A stretch of DNA of 14,150 nt from Candidatus Limnocylindrales bacterium (GTDB lineage Bacteria > Chloroflexota > Limnocylindria > Limnocylindrales > CSP1-4): positions 1-14,150 of the forward strand of contig JARLHH010000385.1 of NCBI GenBank assembly GCA_031292335.1, given 5' to 3'. Of this stretch, positions 5,943-12,681 are shown piece by piece. The notes beneath the pieces were generated by a model, which worked only from the letters and a program-made list of their open reading frames with translations, searched no databases and was not told where the DNA came from. Each line of letters opens with the position of its first letter. Position 1 is the stretch's first letter. Both the position numbers and the translations under genes were made by a program.

Positions 5943-7667
5943 CTAGTCCCCGGCCAGGACGCGCTGGGGCGCCAGGGCCTCCGCACCCGGACGGGCCGGC
6001 GTGGCCGTGCGGCCGGACTCGCCGACGGCAGGCCCGATCGACGAGCGGAGCGGGATCTCGCGGATGACGAAGACGGCCAGGAGCGCGAGCAGCGAGGCGC
6101 CGAGGCTCAACCAGAAGATCGACCCGATCGCCAGCGAGATCGCCTCGTAGATCGAGGTGACGATCTGGTTGATGAACGGTTCCACGGCCTGCCGGGCCGC
6201 GGCCGGGGTGGTGGCCAGGATCTGCCGGCCGAGCGTGGTCCCCACGCCGAGCAGGCTGTTCTGGTCGAAGCCGGCTCCCTGGAACCCGTTCACGATGCCC
6301 TGCGGGACGCCGTTGGCAAGCAGCTGCTTGGGGATCTGCGCGGTCACCTGGGTGGCGAAGAGCGAGCCGGCGATCGAGAGACCCACGGTCCCGCCGATCT
6401 GGCGGAAGAAGGCGATGCTCGACGTGGCCACCCCGAGCTTGTTGAATGGCACCGAGTTCTGGACCACGATCGTGAAGACCGCGAGCGTCGGACCGATCCC
6501 CATGCCCAGGATGAACTGCCAGGCGACGATGACCGCCGTGCTCGAGGTCGCGACAAGGTTCGTGAAGAGCAGGGACCCGATGCTCACGAGCGCGATGGAA
6601 CCGACCAGGAGCGTCTTGTACTTGCCGGTCCGGGCGACGATCTGCCCGCTGACGACGCTCGCGGTGATCACGCCCAGCAGGAGCGGGAACAGCTCGTAGC
6701 CGGACACGGTGGCGCTGTCGCCCTTGACCACCTGGTAGAAGCGGGGCAGGAAGATCGTGGCGGAGTAGAAGCCGAACGCCGCGAAGAAGGTCGCCAGGAT
6801 GGAGCCGGCGTACGTGCGGTCGCGGAAGAGGTTGAGCGGGACGATCGGCTCCCGGACGCGCGTCTCGATGAACAGGAAGACCGGGATGAGCACGGCCGCG
6901 AGAACAAGCAGCCCGCCGACCTCGGGACTGGCCCAGCCGGAGCTCTGGCTGTTCGTGAGGCCCACCAGGAGCGGGATCATGGCTGCCACGAACACCAGCG
7001 CACCGGCCCAGTCGAGGTTGAGGGCATGCTTCGGGCGCTTCAGACTGGGCAGGACGCGACTGACCACCACGAGCGAGACCAGCCCGATCGGCAGGTTGAT
7101 GTAGAAGATCCAGTGCCAGCCGATGGTGTCCGTGATGACGCCCCCGAGGGCCGGCCCCACGAGGGCGGCCAGTCCGAACACGGCGCCGAAGAGACCCTGG
7201 TACTTGCCCCGCTCGGCCGGCGTGAAGAGGTCACCGATGACGGCCAGCGAGATGGGGAAGAGCGCGCCCGCGCCGATCCCCTGGATGCCGCGGAACAGGA
7301 TCAGCTGCCACATGGTCTGGCTCAGCCCGGAGAGCGCGGACCCGGCCAGGAACACGACGATGCCAAAGATGAGCATCGGCTTGCGGCCGTAGAAGTCGGA
7401 GAGCTTGCCGTAGAACGGCACGCTGATGGTGGACGTGAGGAGGTAGATCGCGACCACCCAGGTGTAGAGGTCGTTGCCCTGGAGGTCCGTCACGATGCGC
7501 GGCAGGGCCGTGCCGACCACGGTCTGGTCGAGCGCACCCAGCAGGAGCGCCATCAGGATCGCGCCCAGGACCTGGAAACGCGCGCGCGGAGAGATCTCCA
7601 CGGCCGGGTGTGACGCGCCGGCGTGCGGCCCCCCCGAGCCCTCCGCGAGTGGTGTCCCTTCCATCAT
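5943..7667 (-). CDS. DHA2 (EmrB/QacA) family MFS multidrug exporter, 14 TM
   Basis: A proton-driven exporter of the inner membrane. The 574 residues and about 14 hydrophobic segments match the DHA2 family. Motifs in order: LDQTVVGTALP in TM1 (46-56, with the family's Asp), motif A GKLSDFYGRKP (87-97), RGIQGIGAGA (126-135), motif C GLAALVGPALGG (165-176) and WHWIFYINLPIG (184-195). A polar stretch of about 70 residues before the last segment (roughly 450-520) is the periplasmic loop seen in this family. The start overlaps the marR stop as ATGA (7664-7667), preceded by a strong ribosome site. An ATG immediately follows the first, so initiation one codon later is possible. Co-expression with MarR suggests induction by an exported toxic compound; the substrate is not readable. 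Confidence 0.95.
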   Translation of the reverse strand: MMEGTPLAEGSGGPHAGASHPAVEISPRARFQVLGAILMALLLGALDQTVVGTALPRIVTDLQGNDLYTWVVAIYLLTSTISVPFYGKLSDFYGRKPMLIFGIVVFLAGSALSGLSQTMWQLILFRGIQGIGAGALFPISLAVIGDLFTPAERGKYQGLFGAVFGLAALVGPALGGVITDTIGWHWIFYINLPIGLVSLVVVSRVLPSLKRPKHALNLDWAGALVFVAAMIPLLVGLTNSQSSGWASPEVGGLLVLAAVLIPVFLFIETRVREPIVPLNLFRDRTYAGSILATFFAAFGFYSATIFLPRFYQVVKGDSATVSGYELFPLLLGVITASVVSGQIVARTGKYKTLLVGSIALVSIGSLLFTNLVATSSTAVIVAWQFILGMGIGPTLAVFTIVVQNSVPFNKLGVATSSIAFFRQIGGTVGLSIAGSLFATQVTAQIPKQLLANGVPQGIVNGFQGAGFDQNSLLGVGTTLGRQILATTPAAARQAVEPFINQIVTSIYEAISLAIGSIFWLSLGASLLALLAVFVIREIPLRSSIGPAVGESGRTATPARPGAEALAPQRVLAGD

Positions 7668-8233
7668 CGTCGAACGATCTCCTTTGTCGGACGTGGCACG
7701 GCCGGATCCGCCGGCCGGTCGGTCACCTCTGATGCCGCCGATTCGCGAGGCTCGCCCGCCCGGATCGTTTCGCGCATCTCGTCGATCCCGTTCACCAGGC
7801 GCGCAAGCTGGTCCGTGTCGAGCCGGTCCAGGAGCGCCTCGAGCATGTCGCTGCGCCAGCCGTCGACCTCCTCCGTGGCGAGCTCCCCAAGGTGGGTCGG
7901 GTGGACGGTCACCACGCGGCGGTCTGCATCGTCATGGACCCGCTCGACGAGCCCTCGCTGCTCCATCCGCTCGACGATCCCGGTGGCGTTCGGCACCGCG
8001 ACACCGAGGAGGTCGGCCAGGTGGGTCATCGGCATGGGCCCGCTCTCCTGCAGGATCCACAGCGTCTGCAGATGCGCCATGCTGATTCCCTGCTGGTGCA
8101 GCCGCCGGGCGGCCGCGCAGCGCCGGTGGCCGGCGATGACGGCGGTCCCGGCCACGATCTGGTCGATCAGCGCCGCCCGCCGGGCCGAGCGGGGAGGGCT
8201 GCCGGTGGCAGCCGGGTCAATTGTTACGGTCAT
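7664..8233 (-). CDS. MarR family transcriptional regulator
   Basis: A 189-residue winged-helix regulator, normally a dimeric repressor released by small phenolic or toxic ligands. The N-terminal dimerisation helices lie near 18-50. The DNA-binding part contains MTHLADLLGVAVPNATGIVE (about 69-88, recognition helix within NATGIVERMEQRG) and the wing DDADRRVVTVHPT. The C-terminal helices (about 120-160) complete the dimer interface, and a charged tail of about 25 residues follows. It is the first gene of a unit with the MFS exporter (ATGA overlap) and the Rieske gene. An inverted repeat centred on its own start codon and overlapping its -10 box suggests autorepression. The divergent LLM oxidoreductase may be controlled from the same intergenic region. 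Confidence 0.93.
   Translation of the reverse strand: MTVTIDPAATGSPPRSARRAALIDQIVAGTAVIAGHRRCAAARRLHQQGISMAHLQTLWILQESGPMPMTHLADLLGVAVPNATGIVERMEQRGLVERVHDDADRRVVTVHPTHLGELATEEVDGWRSDMLEALLDRLDTDQLARLVNGIDEMRETIRAGEPRESAASEVTDRPADPAVPRPTKEIVRR
7676..7685 (-). promoter_or_regulatory. Shine-Dalgarno for the MFS gene
   Basis: On the minus strand this reads AAAGGAGATC, inside the 3' end of marR and 8 bases before the ATG at 7667. It supports that start and independent ribosome entry as well as coupling through the ATGA overlap. Confidence 0.75.
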
Positions 8234-8242
8234 CGTAATAAT
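8220..8242. promoter_or_regulatory. Inverted repeat over the marR start, probable MarR operator
   Basis: The arms ATTGTTACG (8220-8228) and CGTAATAAT (8234-8242) are inverted repeats with one mismatch, separated by 5 bases that include the marR start codon. This is the only AT-rich stretch for a long way around. Its size and its overlap with the -10 box and predicted transcript start fit an autoregulatory MarR site. Binding has not been shown. Confidence 0.6.
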
Positions 8243-8268
8243 CTACTGTGCAACGATCAGTTCGTCAA
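8240..8268 (-). promoter_or_regulatory. Promoter of the marR operon, predicted leaderless
   Basis: On the minus strand TTGACG (8263-8268) and TAGATT (8240-8245) are separated by 17 bases, a good housekeeping-sigma promoter. The -10 ends 6 nt before the ATG at 8233, so the first transcribed base should be at or next to the start codon. No ribosome site is present. Confidence 0.6.
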
Positions 8269-8270
8269 AG

Positions 8271-8289
8271 GCGTGCCCGGACGGCACGC
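8271..8289. promoter_or_regulatory. Second inverted repeat in the marR/LLM divergent region
   Basis: GCGTGCC (8271-8277) and GGCACGC (8283-8289) are perfect 7-base arms with a 5-base spacer, just upstream of the marR -35 and 34 bp before the LLM start. It may be a second regulator site or a hairpin in the LLM leader. Its sequence is unrelated to the AT-rich repeat at the marR start. Confidence 0.4.
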
Positions 8290-8310
8290 CCGGAGCGGGT
8301 GTCGACCCGG

Positions 8311-8318
8311 GGAGGAGT
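8311..8318 (+). promoter_or_regulatory. Shine-Dalgarno of the first LLM gene
   Basis: GGAGGAGT sits 5 bases before the ATG at 8324, with its GGAGG core 8 bases away, and fixes that start. Confidence 0.75.
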
Positions 8319-8323
8319 AGTCC

Positions 8324-9271
8324 ATGCGGTACGCGCTGATGATCGAGGCGCAACAGGGTTGCTCGTATGCCGACCAGCTGGCGCTTGCCCGGCGCGCCGA
8401 GGCGGCCGGCTTCGAGACGTTCCTGCGCTCCGATCACTACGACAGCTTCCCGGGCGAGGCCGGCCGCCCCACCACCGACGCCTGGGCCGTCCTGGCCGGC
8501 CTCGCCCGCGAGACGAGCCACATCCGGCTCGGGACGCTCGTCTCGCCGGTGACGTTCCGCCACCCGGGCAACCTCGCGAAGCTGACCGCGACCGTGGACG
8601 AAATGTCCGGCGGCCGGCTGGAGGTGGGGGTGGGGGCAGGCTGGAACCAGGCCGAGCACGACCACCACGGCTTCCCGTTCCCGCCACTCGACATTCGCGC
8701 CGAGATGCTGGAGGAGCAGCTGGAGATCCTGCGCGGGCTCTGGCAGGGCCCGGACGGCTGGTCGTTCAGCGGCCGCCACTACCAGGTCCCGGGCGGGCGC
8801 CTCCGGCCGCGGCCGGTCCAGCGCCCGGCGCCGCCGATCATCGTCGGGGGCGAGGGGAGCCCACGCTCGATGCGGATCGCGGTGCGATTCGCGGATGAGT
8901 TCAACCTGTCAAGCGCGTCACCGGAGCGCGCGGCGGAGCGCTTCGCGAAGCTCGACACGGTGGCGCGTGACGCCGGTCGTGACCCCGGCACGCTGCGCCA
9001 CTCGGCGATGGTCGGCGCGCTCGTGGGCCGTGACCCCGCCGAGGTGGAGCGCCGCTCGCGGGCGGTCCTGGACGCCTTCGGGATGGCCGAGGAAGGGACC
9101 GCCTGGTTCGACGAGCGACGGCCCCGCTGGATCTACGGAACGCCGGACGAGGCCCGCGTGATGGCAGCACGCTTCGAGGCGGCCGGCTGCGAGCGGATCA
9201 TGCTCCAGGACTTCCTCCCCTGGGACCTGGAGCACGTGGACCTGCTGGGAGAGGTGCTCGTCCGCGGTTAG
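8324..9271 (+). CDS. LLM-class (luciferase-like) F420/FMN-dependent oxidoreductase
   Basis: A TIM-barrel enzyme of the bacterial luciferase-like family, 315 residues, closest in appearance to the TIGR03560-type F420-dependent group. It should carry out a two-electron redox reaction on a small organic substrate using reduced F420 or FMN. The N-terminal strand MRYALMIEAQQG, RSDHYDSFPG (35-44), LVSPVTFRHPGNLAKLTATV (72-91) and SGGRLEVGVGAGWNQAEH (95-112) are family landmarks, as is PIIVGGEG near residue 170. The C-terminal part (about 205-315) forms the closing helices. It is divergent from marR, with a strong ribosome site. Its stop overlaps the convergent SIS gene stop by 4 bases. Cofactor choice (F420 or flavin) cannot be fixed from sequence alone. 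Confidence 0.92.
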   Translation: MRYALMIEAQQGCSYADQLALARRAEAAGFETFLRSDHYDSFPGEAGRPTTDAWAVLAGLARETSHIRLGTLVSPVTFRHPGNLAKLTATVDEMSGGRLEVGVGAGWNQAEHDHHGFPFPPLDIRAEMLEEQLEILRGLWQGPDGWSFSGRHYQVPGGRLRPRPVQRPAPPIIVGGEGSPRSMRIAVRFADEFNLSSASPERAAERFAKLDTVARDAGRDPGTLRHSAMVGALVGRDPAEVERRSRAVLDAFGMAEEGTAWFDERRPRWIYGTPDEARVMAARFEAAGCERIMLQDFLPWDLEHVDLLGEVLVRG

Positions 9272-10557
9272 TCCCCGAGCGAGGCAGCCTCGCGGTAGGC
9301 CAGCTCATCGCGCCGAATGGAGTCCGGGTTCGTCCCGCGCACCCTGGCCAGGCGCTCGGTGAGCAGCTGGATGGGTGTCACGGTCCCGACCAGCGCGGCG
9401 ACCGGGCCGGGGAGCGTGGGCGCCTCCGCCGCGAGGATGCGTCCGGCGGGGGCGAGGAATGCCGGCCACTCCGCATCGAGGTCTCCGGCCAGGATCGCCG
9501 CCGGGCGCATCCCGACCCGGGCCGCGGCCGCCAGTGCCTGCTGCGCGCGGGCGGAGCGTGACTCGCGCCCCGCGCGATCCGCCAGGACCAGCACCAGCCC
9601 GGTGGCGGCGTCCATCGCCGGCAGGTGTCCATGCAGGAACGTCTCCGTGTCGCAGAGCGCCGTCGGCAGCCAGGTCGCCTCCTCGACCTTGAGCGCCAGC
9701 TCGCGGCCGGCTGGCAGGTCGGCGCCCGACGCGACGACGATCAGCTCGCGACAGCCGGCCAGCGCGGCGGCGATCGACTCCGCCTGCCCGGCCTGTTCCA
9801 GGCCTGCGGCCAGCTGCGCGCGGATCACGGCAGGGTCGGCCTCGCGGCTCTCACCGGTGAGCGCGGCACCAACCGCCACGCCGGCAAGGATCGGGGACAG
9901 GTACCCGATCGTGTGGCACCAGCTGTGGTCGATCTCCGCGGTCTCGAGCACGAGCGGACCGAGCGCCCCGATCGGCGCGGCACGGCTCACCGTGACCGCC
10001 GCCACCCTTGCGCCTCGTGCCGCGGCGGCCCGCAACGCGGCCAGCGTCGCGCCGGTGGGGCCCTCGTGGCTGTACCCGATGATCAGCCCCCGGCGCTGGG
10101 GCGCCAGCGACGCCTCGAATGCCTGGCGGGCCAGGACGGTTCCCGGCTGGCCGCTGCCCGGGATGCCGGCACGTTCCGCCGCGTCGGCGACGATGGCCGC
10201 GAACGCCATCGCAGCGTGCTCGCTGGTGCCGCACCCGGTGACCACGACCGGCTCGCCGGCCTGCAGGGCAGCCCGGATGGCTACCGCGAGGCGGCCGGCG
10301 GACGTGTCGCGACCCGGCGCCTCGAGCTTCGGGGGCACTCCCGGCACACCCGAGCTCCGCCGCAGAACCCCGAGGCGGCGGAGCACGCGGCCCGACAGCG
10401 CCGGCTCCGTCGCGATCATCTCGGTCATCCACCACGGCGGGCCGTCGCGATGCGCGGGAGCCGGAAGCGTGGTCCACGGCGCGGGTGGACCCGAGAGCGT
10501 CGCGTCCGGGTCGGGATGACCGAGGACGGTCGGGTCGAACGGCGACGGCAGCTCCAT
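9268..10557 (-). CDS. SIS-domain sugar-phosphate isomerase-like protein (GlmS C-half type)
   Basis: A 429-residue protein with two SIS domains in the arrangement of the isomerase half of glucosamine-6-phosphate synthase, but with no glutaminase domain. The first domain (about 95-235) has VVVTGCGTSEHAAM and LIIGYSHEGPTGATLAALR. In GlmS the latter site is SxSGxT for phosphate binding; here it reads SHEGPT. The second domain (about 265-410) has LALKVEEATWLPTALCDTET followed by FLHGHLPAMDAA, matching the LK.KE and KHGPLAL elements of GlmS. LARVRGTNPDSIRRDELAY closes the protein. It probably isomerises or deaminates a phosphorylated (amino) sugar, or binds one. The first 85 residues have no clear domain. 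The ATG at 10557 is preceded by a TANNNT box and no ribosome site. The gene is convergent with one LLM gene and divergent from the other. Confidence 0.85.
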   Translation of the reverse strand: MELPSPFDPTVLGHPDPDATLSGPPAPWTTLPAPAHRDGPPWWMTEMIATEPALSGRVLRRLGVLRRSSGVPGVPPKLEAPGRDTSAGRLAVAIRAALQAGEPVVVTGCGTSEHAAMAFAAIVADAAERAGIPGSGQPGTVLARQAFEASLAPQRRGLIIGYSHEGPTGATLAALRAAAARGARVAAVTVSRAAPIGALGPLVLETAEIDHSWCHTIGYLSPILAGVAVGAALTGESREADPAVIRAQLAAGLEQAGQAESIAAALAGCRELIVVASGADLPAGRELALKVEEATWLPTALCDTETFLHGHLPAMDAATGLVLVLADRAGRESRSARAQQALAAAARVGMRPAAILAGDLDAEWPAFLAPAGRILAAEAPTLPGPVAALVGTVTPIQLLTERLARVRGTNPDSIRRDELAYREAASLGD

Positions 10558-10564
10558 GACGGCG

Positions 10565-10570
10565 ATAATA
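10565..10570 (-). promoter_or_regulatory. Candidate -10 element of a leaderless start (TATTAT)
   Basis: On the minus strand TATTAT (5 of 6 to TATAAT) ends 7 nt before the ATG at 10557. No ribosome site precedes that ATG, and no good -35 is seen at 17 bases. Confidence 0.45.
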
Positions 10571-10605
10571 GGCTGGACGACTGGGAAGGCGGACGTGGCG
10601 CTCGC

Positions 10606-10632
10606 GTCGCGCCACGCGCGCCACGGCGCGAC
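10606..10632. repeat. Inverted repeat between divergent SIS and LLM genes
   Basis: GTCGCGCC (10606-10613) and GGCGCGAC (10625-10632) are perfect 8-base arms with an 11-base spacer. CGTGGC (10594-10599) and GCCACG (10611-10616) add a second overlapping pairing. This could be an operator or a leader hairpin for the LLM gene, but the low base complexity makes chance likely. Confidence 0.3.
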
Positions 10633-10664
10633 CCTCGCGTTCGTGGCAGGAGGAGAGGACAGGC

Positions 10665-11573
10665 ATGGACGTCGGGGTGATGGTTCCCCAGGGCTGGAAG
10701 GGCGAGTTCGACGGCTGGCAGGCGCCGGACGCCTGGGCGACCGCGATCGCGCGGGCCCGGCAGGCCGAGGCGGTTGGCTTCGAATCGATCTGGGTGTTCG
10801 ACCATTTCACCACCGTGCCCCGTCCCACCCAGGAGATCACCTTCGAGTCGTTCACGATGCTCGCGGCGCTCGCGCAGGCGACGTCGCGGGCCCGGATCGG
10901 CCACATGGTCATCTGCACCGGCTTCCGCAACCCCGCCCTCACCGCCAAGATGGCCGCGACGATCGACGTCATCTCTGGCGGCCGCTTCGAGCTGGGGATC
11001 GGGGCCGGCTGGAAGGAAGACGAGTGGCTCACCTATGGCTACGGCTTTCCCACGCTCCACGACCGCCTCGGTGCGCTGGGTGACCACCTGGAGGTGATCC
11101 GGCGGATGCTGGGCCCCGGGAACGCCACCTACGTGGGCCCGTATGCGCGCGTCGATGGCGCCATCAACGTGCCGAAGGGAATCCAGGCGCACATCCCCAT
11201 CATCGTGGGCGGCAACGGCCAGCAGGTCACCTTCCGCTACGCGGCACGCTACGCCGACGAGCTCAACCTGGTCTTCCTCGAACCGGACGAGGTGCGGCTG
11301 GCGCTCCCGGTCGCACGCCAGCGCTGCGAGGAGGAGGGTCGCGATCCCGCGACCCTGCGCATCTCGCTGTATTGCCGCGACGCCGACACGCGCGCCGACG
11401 GCCAGGCGCGTGTCGATCGCCTGGGTGCCTACGCGGAGCTGGGCCTGAACCGGCTGGTGGCCTTCCCGTCCCGCTGGGATACGAGCGAGGACGGCCTCGC
11501 GTCGTTTGCCGCCGACTGCGGAGCGGCAGGGATCGCGCTCGCGAGGGGTGCGCTGGAAGCTGCCCGCGGGTAG
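10665..11573 (+). CDS. Second LLM-class F420/FMN-dependent oxidoreductase
   Basis: A 302-residue luciferase-like TIM-barrel oxidoreductase. Landmarks are MDVGVMVPQGWKGEFDGW at the N-terminus, GFESIWVFDHFTTVPRP (38-54), the SGGRFELGIGAGWKEDEW segment (104-121) and IPIIVGGNGQQVTFRYAARYADELN (about 176-200). It resembles the first LLM gene of the window in layout but is clearly diverged, so the two are paralogues and not a recent tandem duplication. AGGAGG at 10648-10653 is 11 bases before the ATG. The substrate is unknown. The last 48 codons are overlapped on the other strand by the reading frame of the sodX gene. Confidence 0.92.
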   Translation: MDVGVMVPQGWKGEFDGWQAPDAWATAIARARQAEAVGFESIWVFDHFTTVPRPTQEITFESFTMLAALAQATSRARIGHMVICTGFRNPALTAKMAATIDVISGGRFELGIGAGWKEDEWLTYGYGFPTLHDRLGALGDHLEVIRRMLGPGNATYVGPYARVDGAINVPKGIQAHIPIIVGGNGQQVTFRYAARYADELNLVFLEPDEVRLALPVARQRCEEEGRDPATLRISLYCRDADTRADGQARVDRLGAYAELGLNRLVAFPSRWDTSEDGLASFAADCGAAGIALARGALEAARG

Positions 11574-12088
11574 GTCGCGGGGCGCCCGAACCTTCCTCGC
11601 GGCCCGTAGCGCCAAACGACGCGGCCGAGCAACCGCTCCGCGTCGACGGGCCCGTAGCGACGCGAGTCGATCGCCGCGCGCGGCGCGTCGCTCGCGAGCC
11701 AGGCTTCCGAGGCGCCCAGCAGGGCGGGAGGGGCGCCATCGCTCGCGACCCGGTCCCCGGGGCGCCCGGCGACGCGCTTGACGACGACCAGGTCGCTCTG
11801 CGGCTCGCGGACCACGACGAGCGTCCCACGGCGCGGCCAGCGGGCAGTCGTTGGATCCACCAGGAGCCAGTCTCCCGGGAGGAGCGCCGGGGCCATGCTC
11901 TCGCCCGCCACCTCCACGCGCCACGGCCCCTGCCGGGCACGCCGGACGAGCACGGCAGCATCCCAGGCGAGGGCGAGGATCGCGGAGGCGAGCAGGAAGA
12001 GCCGCAGCCGCCACGGCTGCCCGGCGCCACGGGTTGCCGGGCTTCGAAGGTGGGTCACGGACGCCGAACGCCGGTCATGGGCGCCCAC
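11429..12088 (-). CDS. sodX: Nickel-type superoxide dismutase maturation protease (S26 family)
   Basis: A membrane-anchored serine protease of the signal peptidase fold, expected to remove the N-terminal leader of SodN so that its His can bind nickel. The 219-residue frame has one membrane segment near 27-48, then VEVAGESMAPALLPGDWLLV with catalytic Ser64, and DLVVVKRVAGRPGD with catalytic Lys104. LASDAPRAAIDSRRYGPV (131-148) and LLGRVVWRYGP (153-163) complete the S26 core. SodX proteins usually end soon after this point. Here about 56 further residues continue to the stop at 11429, and the last 145 bases lie antisense to the convergent LLM gene. The GTG at 12088 is 36 bp after the sodN stop; a GTG ten codons later (12058) is an alternative start. 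Identification rests on both motifs and adjacency to sodN. Confidence 0.9.
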   Translation of the reverse strand: MGAHDRRSASVTHLRSPATRGAGQPWRLRLFLLASAILALAWDAAVLVRRARQGPWRVEVAGESMAPALLPGDWLLVDPTTARWPRRGTLVVVREPQSDLVVVKRVAGRPGDRVASDGAPPALLGASEAWLASDAPRAAIDSRRYGPVDAERLLGRVVWRYGPRGRFGRPATYPRAASSAPLASAIPAAPQSAANDARPSSLVSQRDGKATSRFRPSSA

Positions 12089-12107
12089 GGCGGAAGCCGG
12101 GTCGAGC

Positions 12108-12124
12108 CCGGCGAGGATCGCCGG
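12108..12124 (-). promoter_or_regulatory. Intercistronic hairpin between sodN and sodX
   Basis: CCGGCG and CGCCGG are perfect 6-base arms around a 5-base loop, beginning at the base after the sodN TAG. In the sodN-sodX transcript it could block 3' decay or partly end transcription, giving more SodN than SodX. No T tract follows. Confidence 0.45.
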
Positions 12125-12544
12125 CTACTTCTTGGTCGCCCAGAACATCTCCGCGAACTCCTTGGTGGCCGCCTCGAGGTCGGCCGCCGCCTGTGCGTCG
12201 ACGTTCTGCTTGTTCTTGCCGGCCAGCTTGAGCAGGTTCCAGACCTTGGTGTGGAGCTCCGGGAACGCCGCCAGGTGCTCCGGCTTGAAGTAGTCGGACC
12301 AGATCACCTGGACCTCGTGCTTCACCTTCTCGGCGTGCTGCTCCTTGACGGCGACGCAGCGGACGAACTTGTTGCGGTCGGCGACGGCGGTCGAACCCTC
12401 GGGGATCTGGCCGATCAGCTCCACCATCCGGGCGACGGTGCGCGCCGCGAGGACCGCCTCGGACGGGTCGTAGATGCCGCAGGGGACGTCGCAATGGGCG
12501 TGGGCGACGGTTGTCGGGCGCAGCCAGCTGGTCAGACGAGACAT
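12125..12544 (-). CDS. sodN: Nickel superoxide dismutase
   Basis: NiSOD converts superoxide to oxygen and hydrogen peroxide in the cytoplasm as a hexamer of four-helix bundles. The 139-residue precursor begins MSRLTSWLRPTTVAHA, a 16-residue leader. The mature sequence HCDVPCGIYDP then supplies the complete nickel hook: His1, Cys2, Cys6 and Tyr9 of the mature enzyme (H17, C18, C22, Y25 here). Helical segments follow, including ADRNKFVRCVAVKEQHAEKV and VIWSDYFKPEHL, with a Lys-rich C-terminus. The mature length of 123 residues is close to the roughly 117 of the Streptomyces enzyme. The ATG at 12544 is preceded by GAGGAG at 5-10 nt. The open frame continues upstream, but the leader length argues for this start. 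sodX follows after 36 bp. Confidence 0.97.
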   Translation of the reverse strand: MSRLTSWLRPTTVAHAHCDVPCGIYDPSEAVLAARTVARMVELIGQIPEGSTAVADRNKFVRCVAVKEQHAEKVKHEVQVIWSDYFKPEHLAAFPELHTKVWNLLKLAGKNKQNVDAQAAADLEAATKEFAEMFWATKK

Positions 12545-12681
12545 GGGACTCCTCGCTTCGCGTGTCCTGGTCGGTGGGCCCGGGGACGTGGCCACTGGGG
12601 ACTGCACCGGCGGCCTCGGCCCTGTGTTCGCGGGCATCCTGCCAGTCTGTCGTGAGAAGCCCGCGCCGTCATGACGGCGGG
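12545..12681. other. Non-coding gap upstream of sodN with palindromes
   Basis: No gene is supported here. Next to the end of the broken PPOX frame lies the perfect 10-base palindrome CGTCATGACG (12667-12676). A related GTCATGATGACG follows at 12681-12692, so the CATGA element occurs twice within about 20 bases. They lie roughly 125-150 bp upstream of the sodN start and could bind a regulator or end the upstream transcript. I could not place a convincing sodN promoter. Confidence 0.4.

Noticed and set aside
5936..5986. Longer N-terminus for the Rieske ferredoxin, starting at 5986
   Set aside because: It would overlap the 3' end of the MFS gene by 44 bases; GTG at 5935 just after the MFS stop is more economical. 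This remains slightly uncertain.
5925..7613. 562-codon + strand open frame opposite the MFS exporter
   Set aside because: It is antisense to a clear 14-TM transporter and its product is an implausible string of Asp, Glu, Arg, Gly and His. Long antisense frames are expected at this GC content.
10425..12014. 529-codon - strand frame opposite the second LLM gene
   Set aside because: The LLM family motifs are on the other strand; this product has no recognisable segment.
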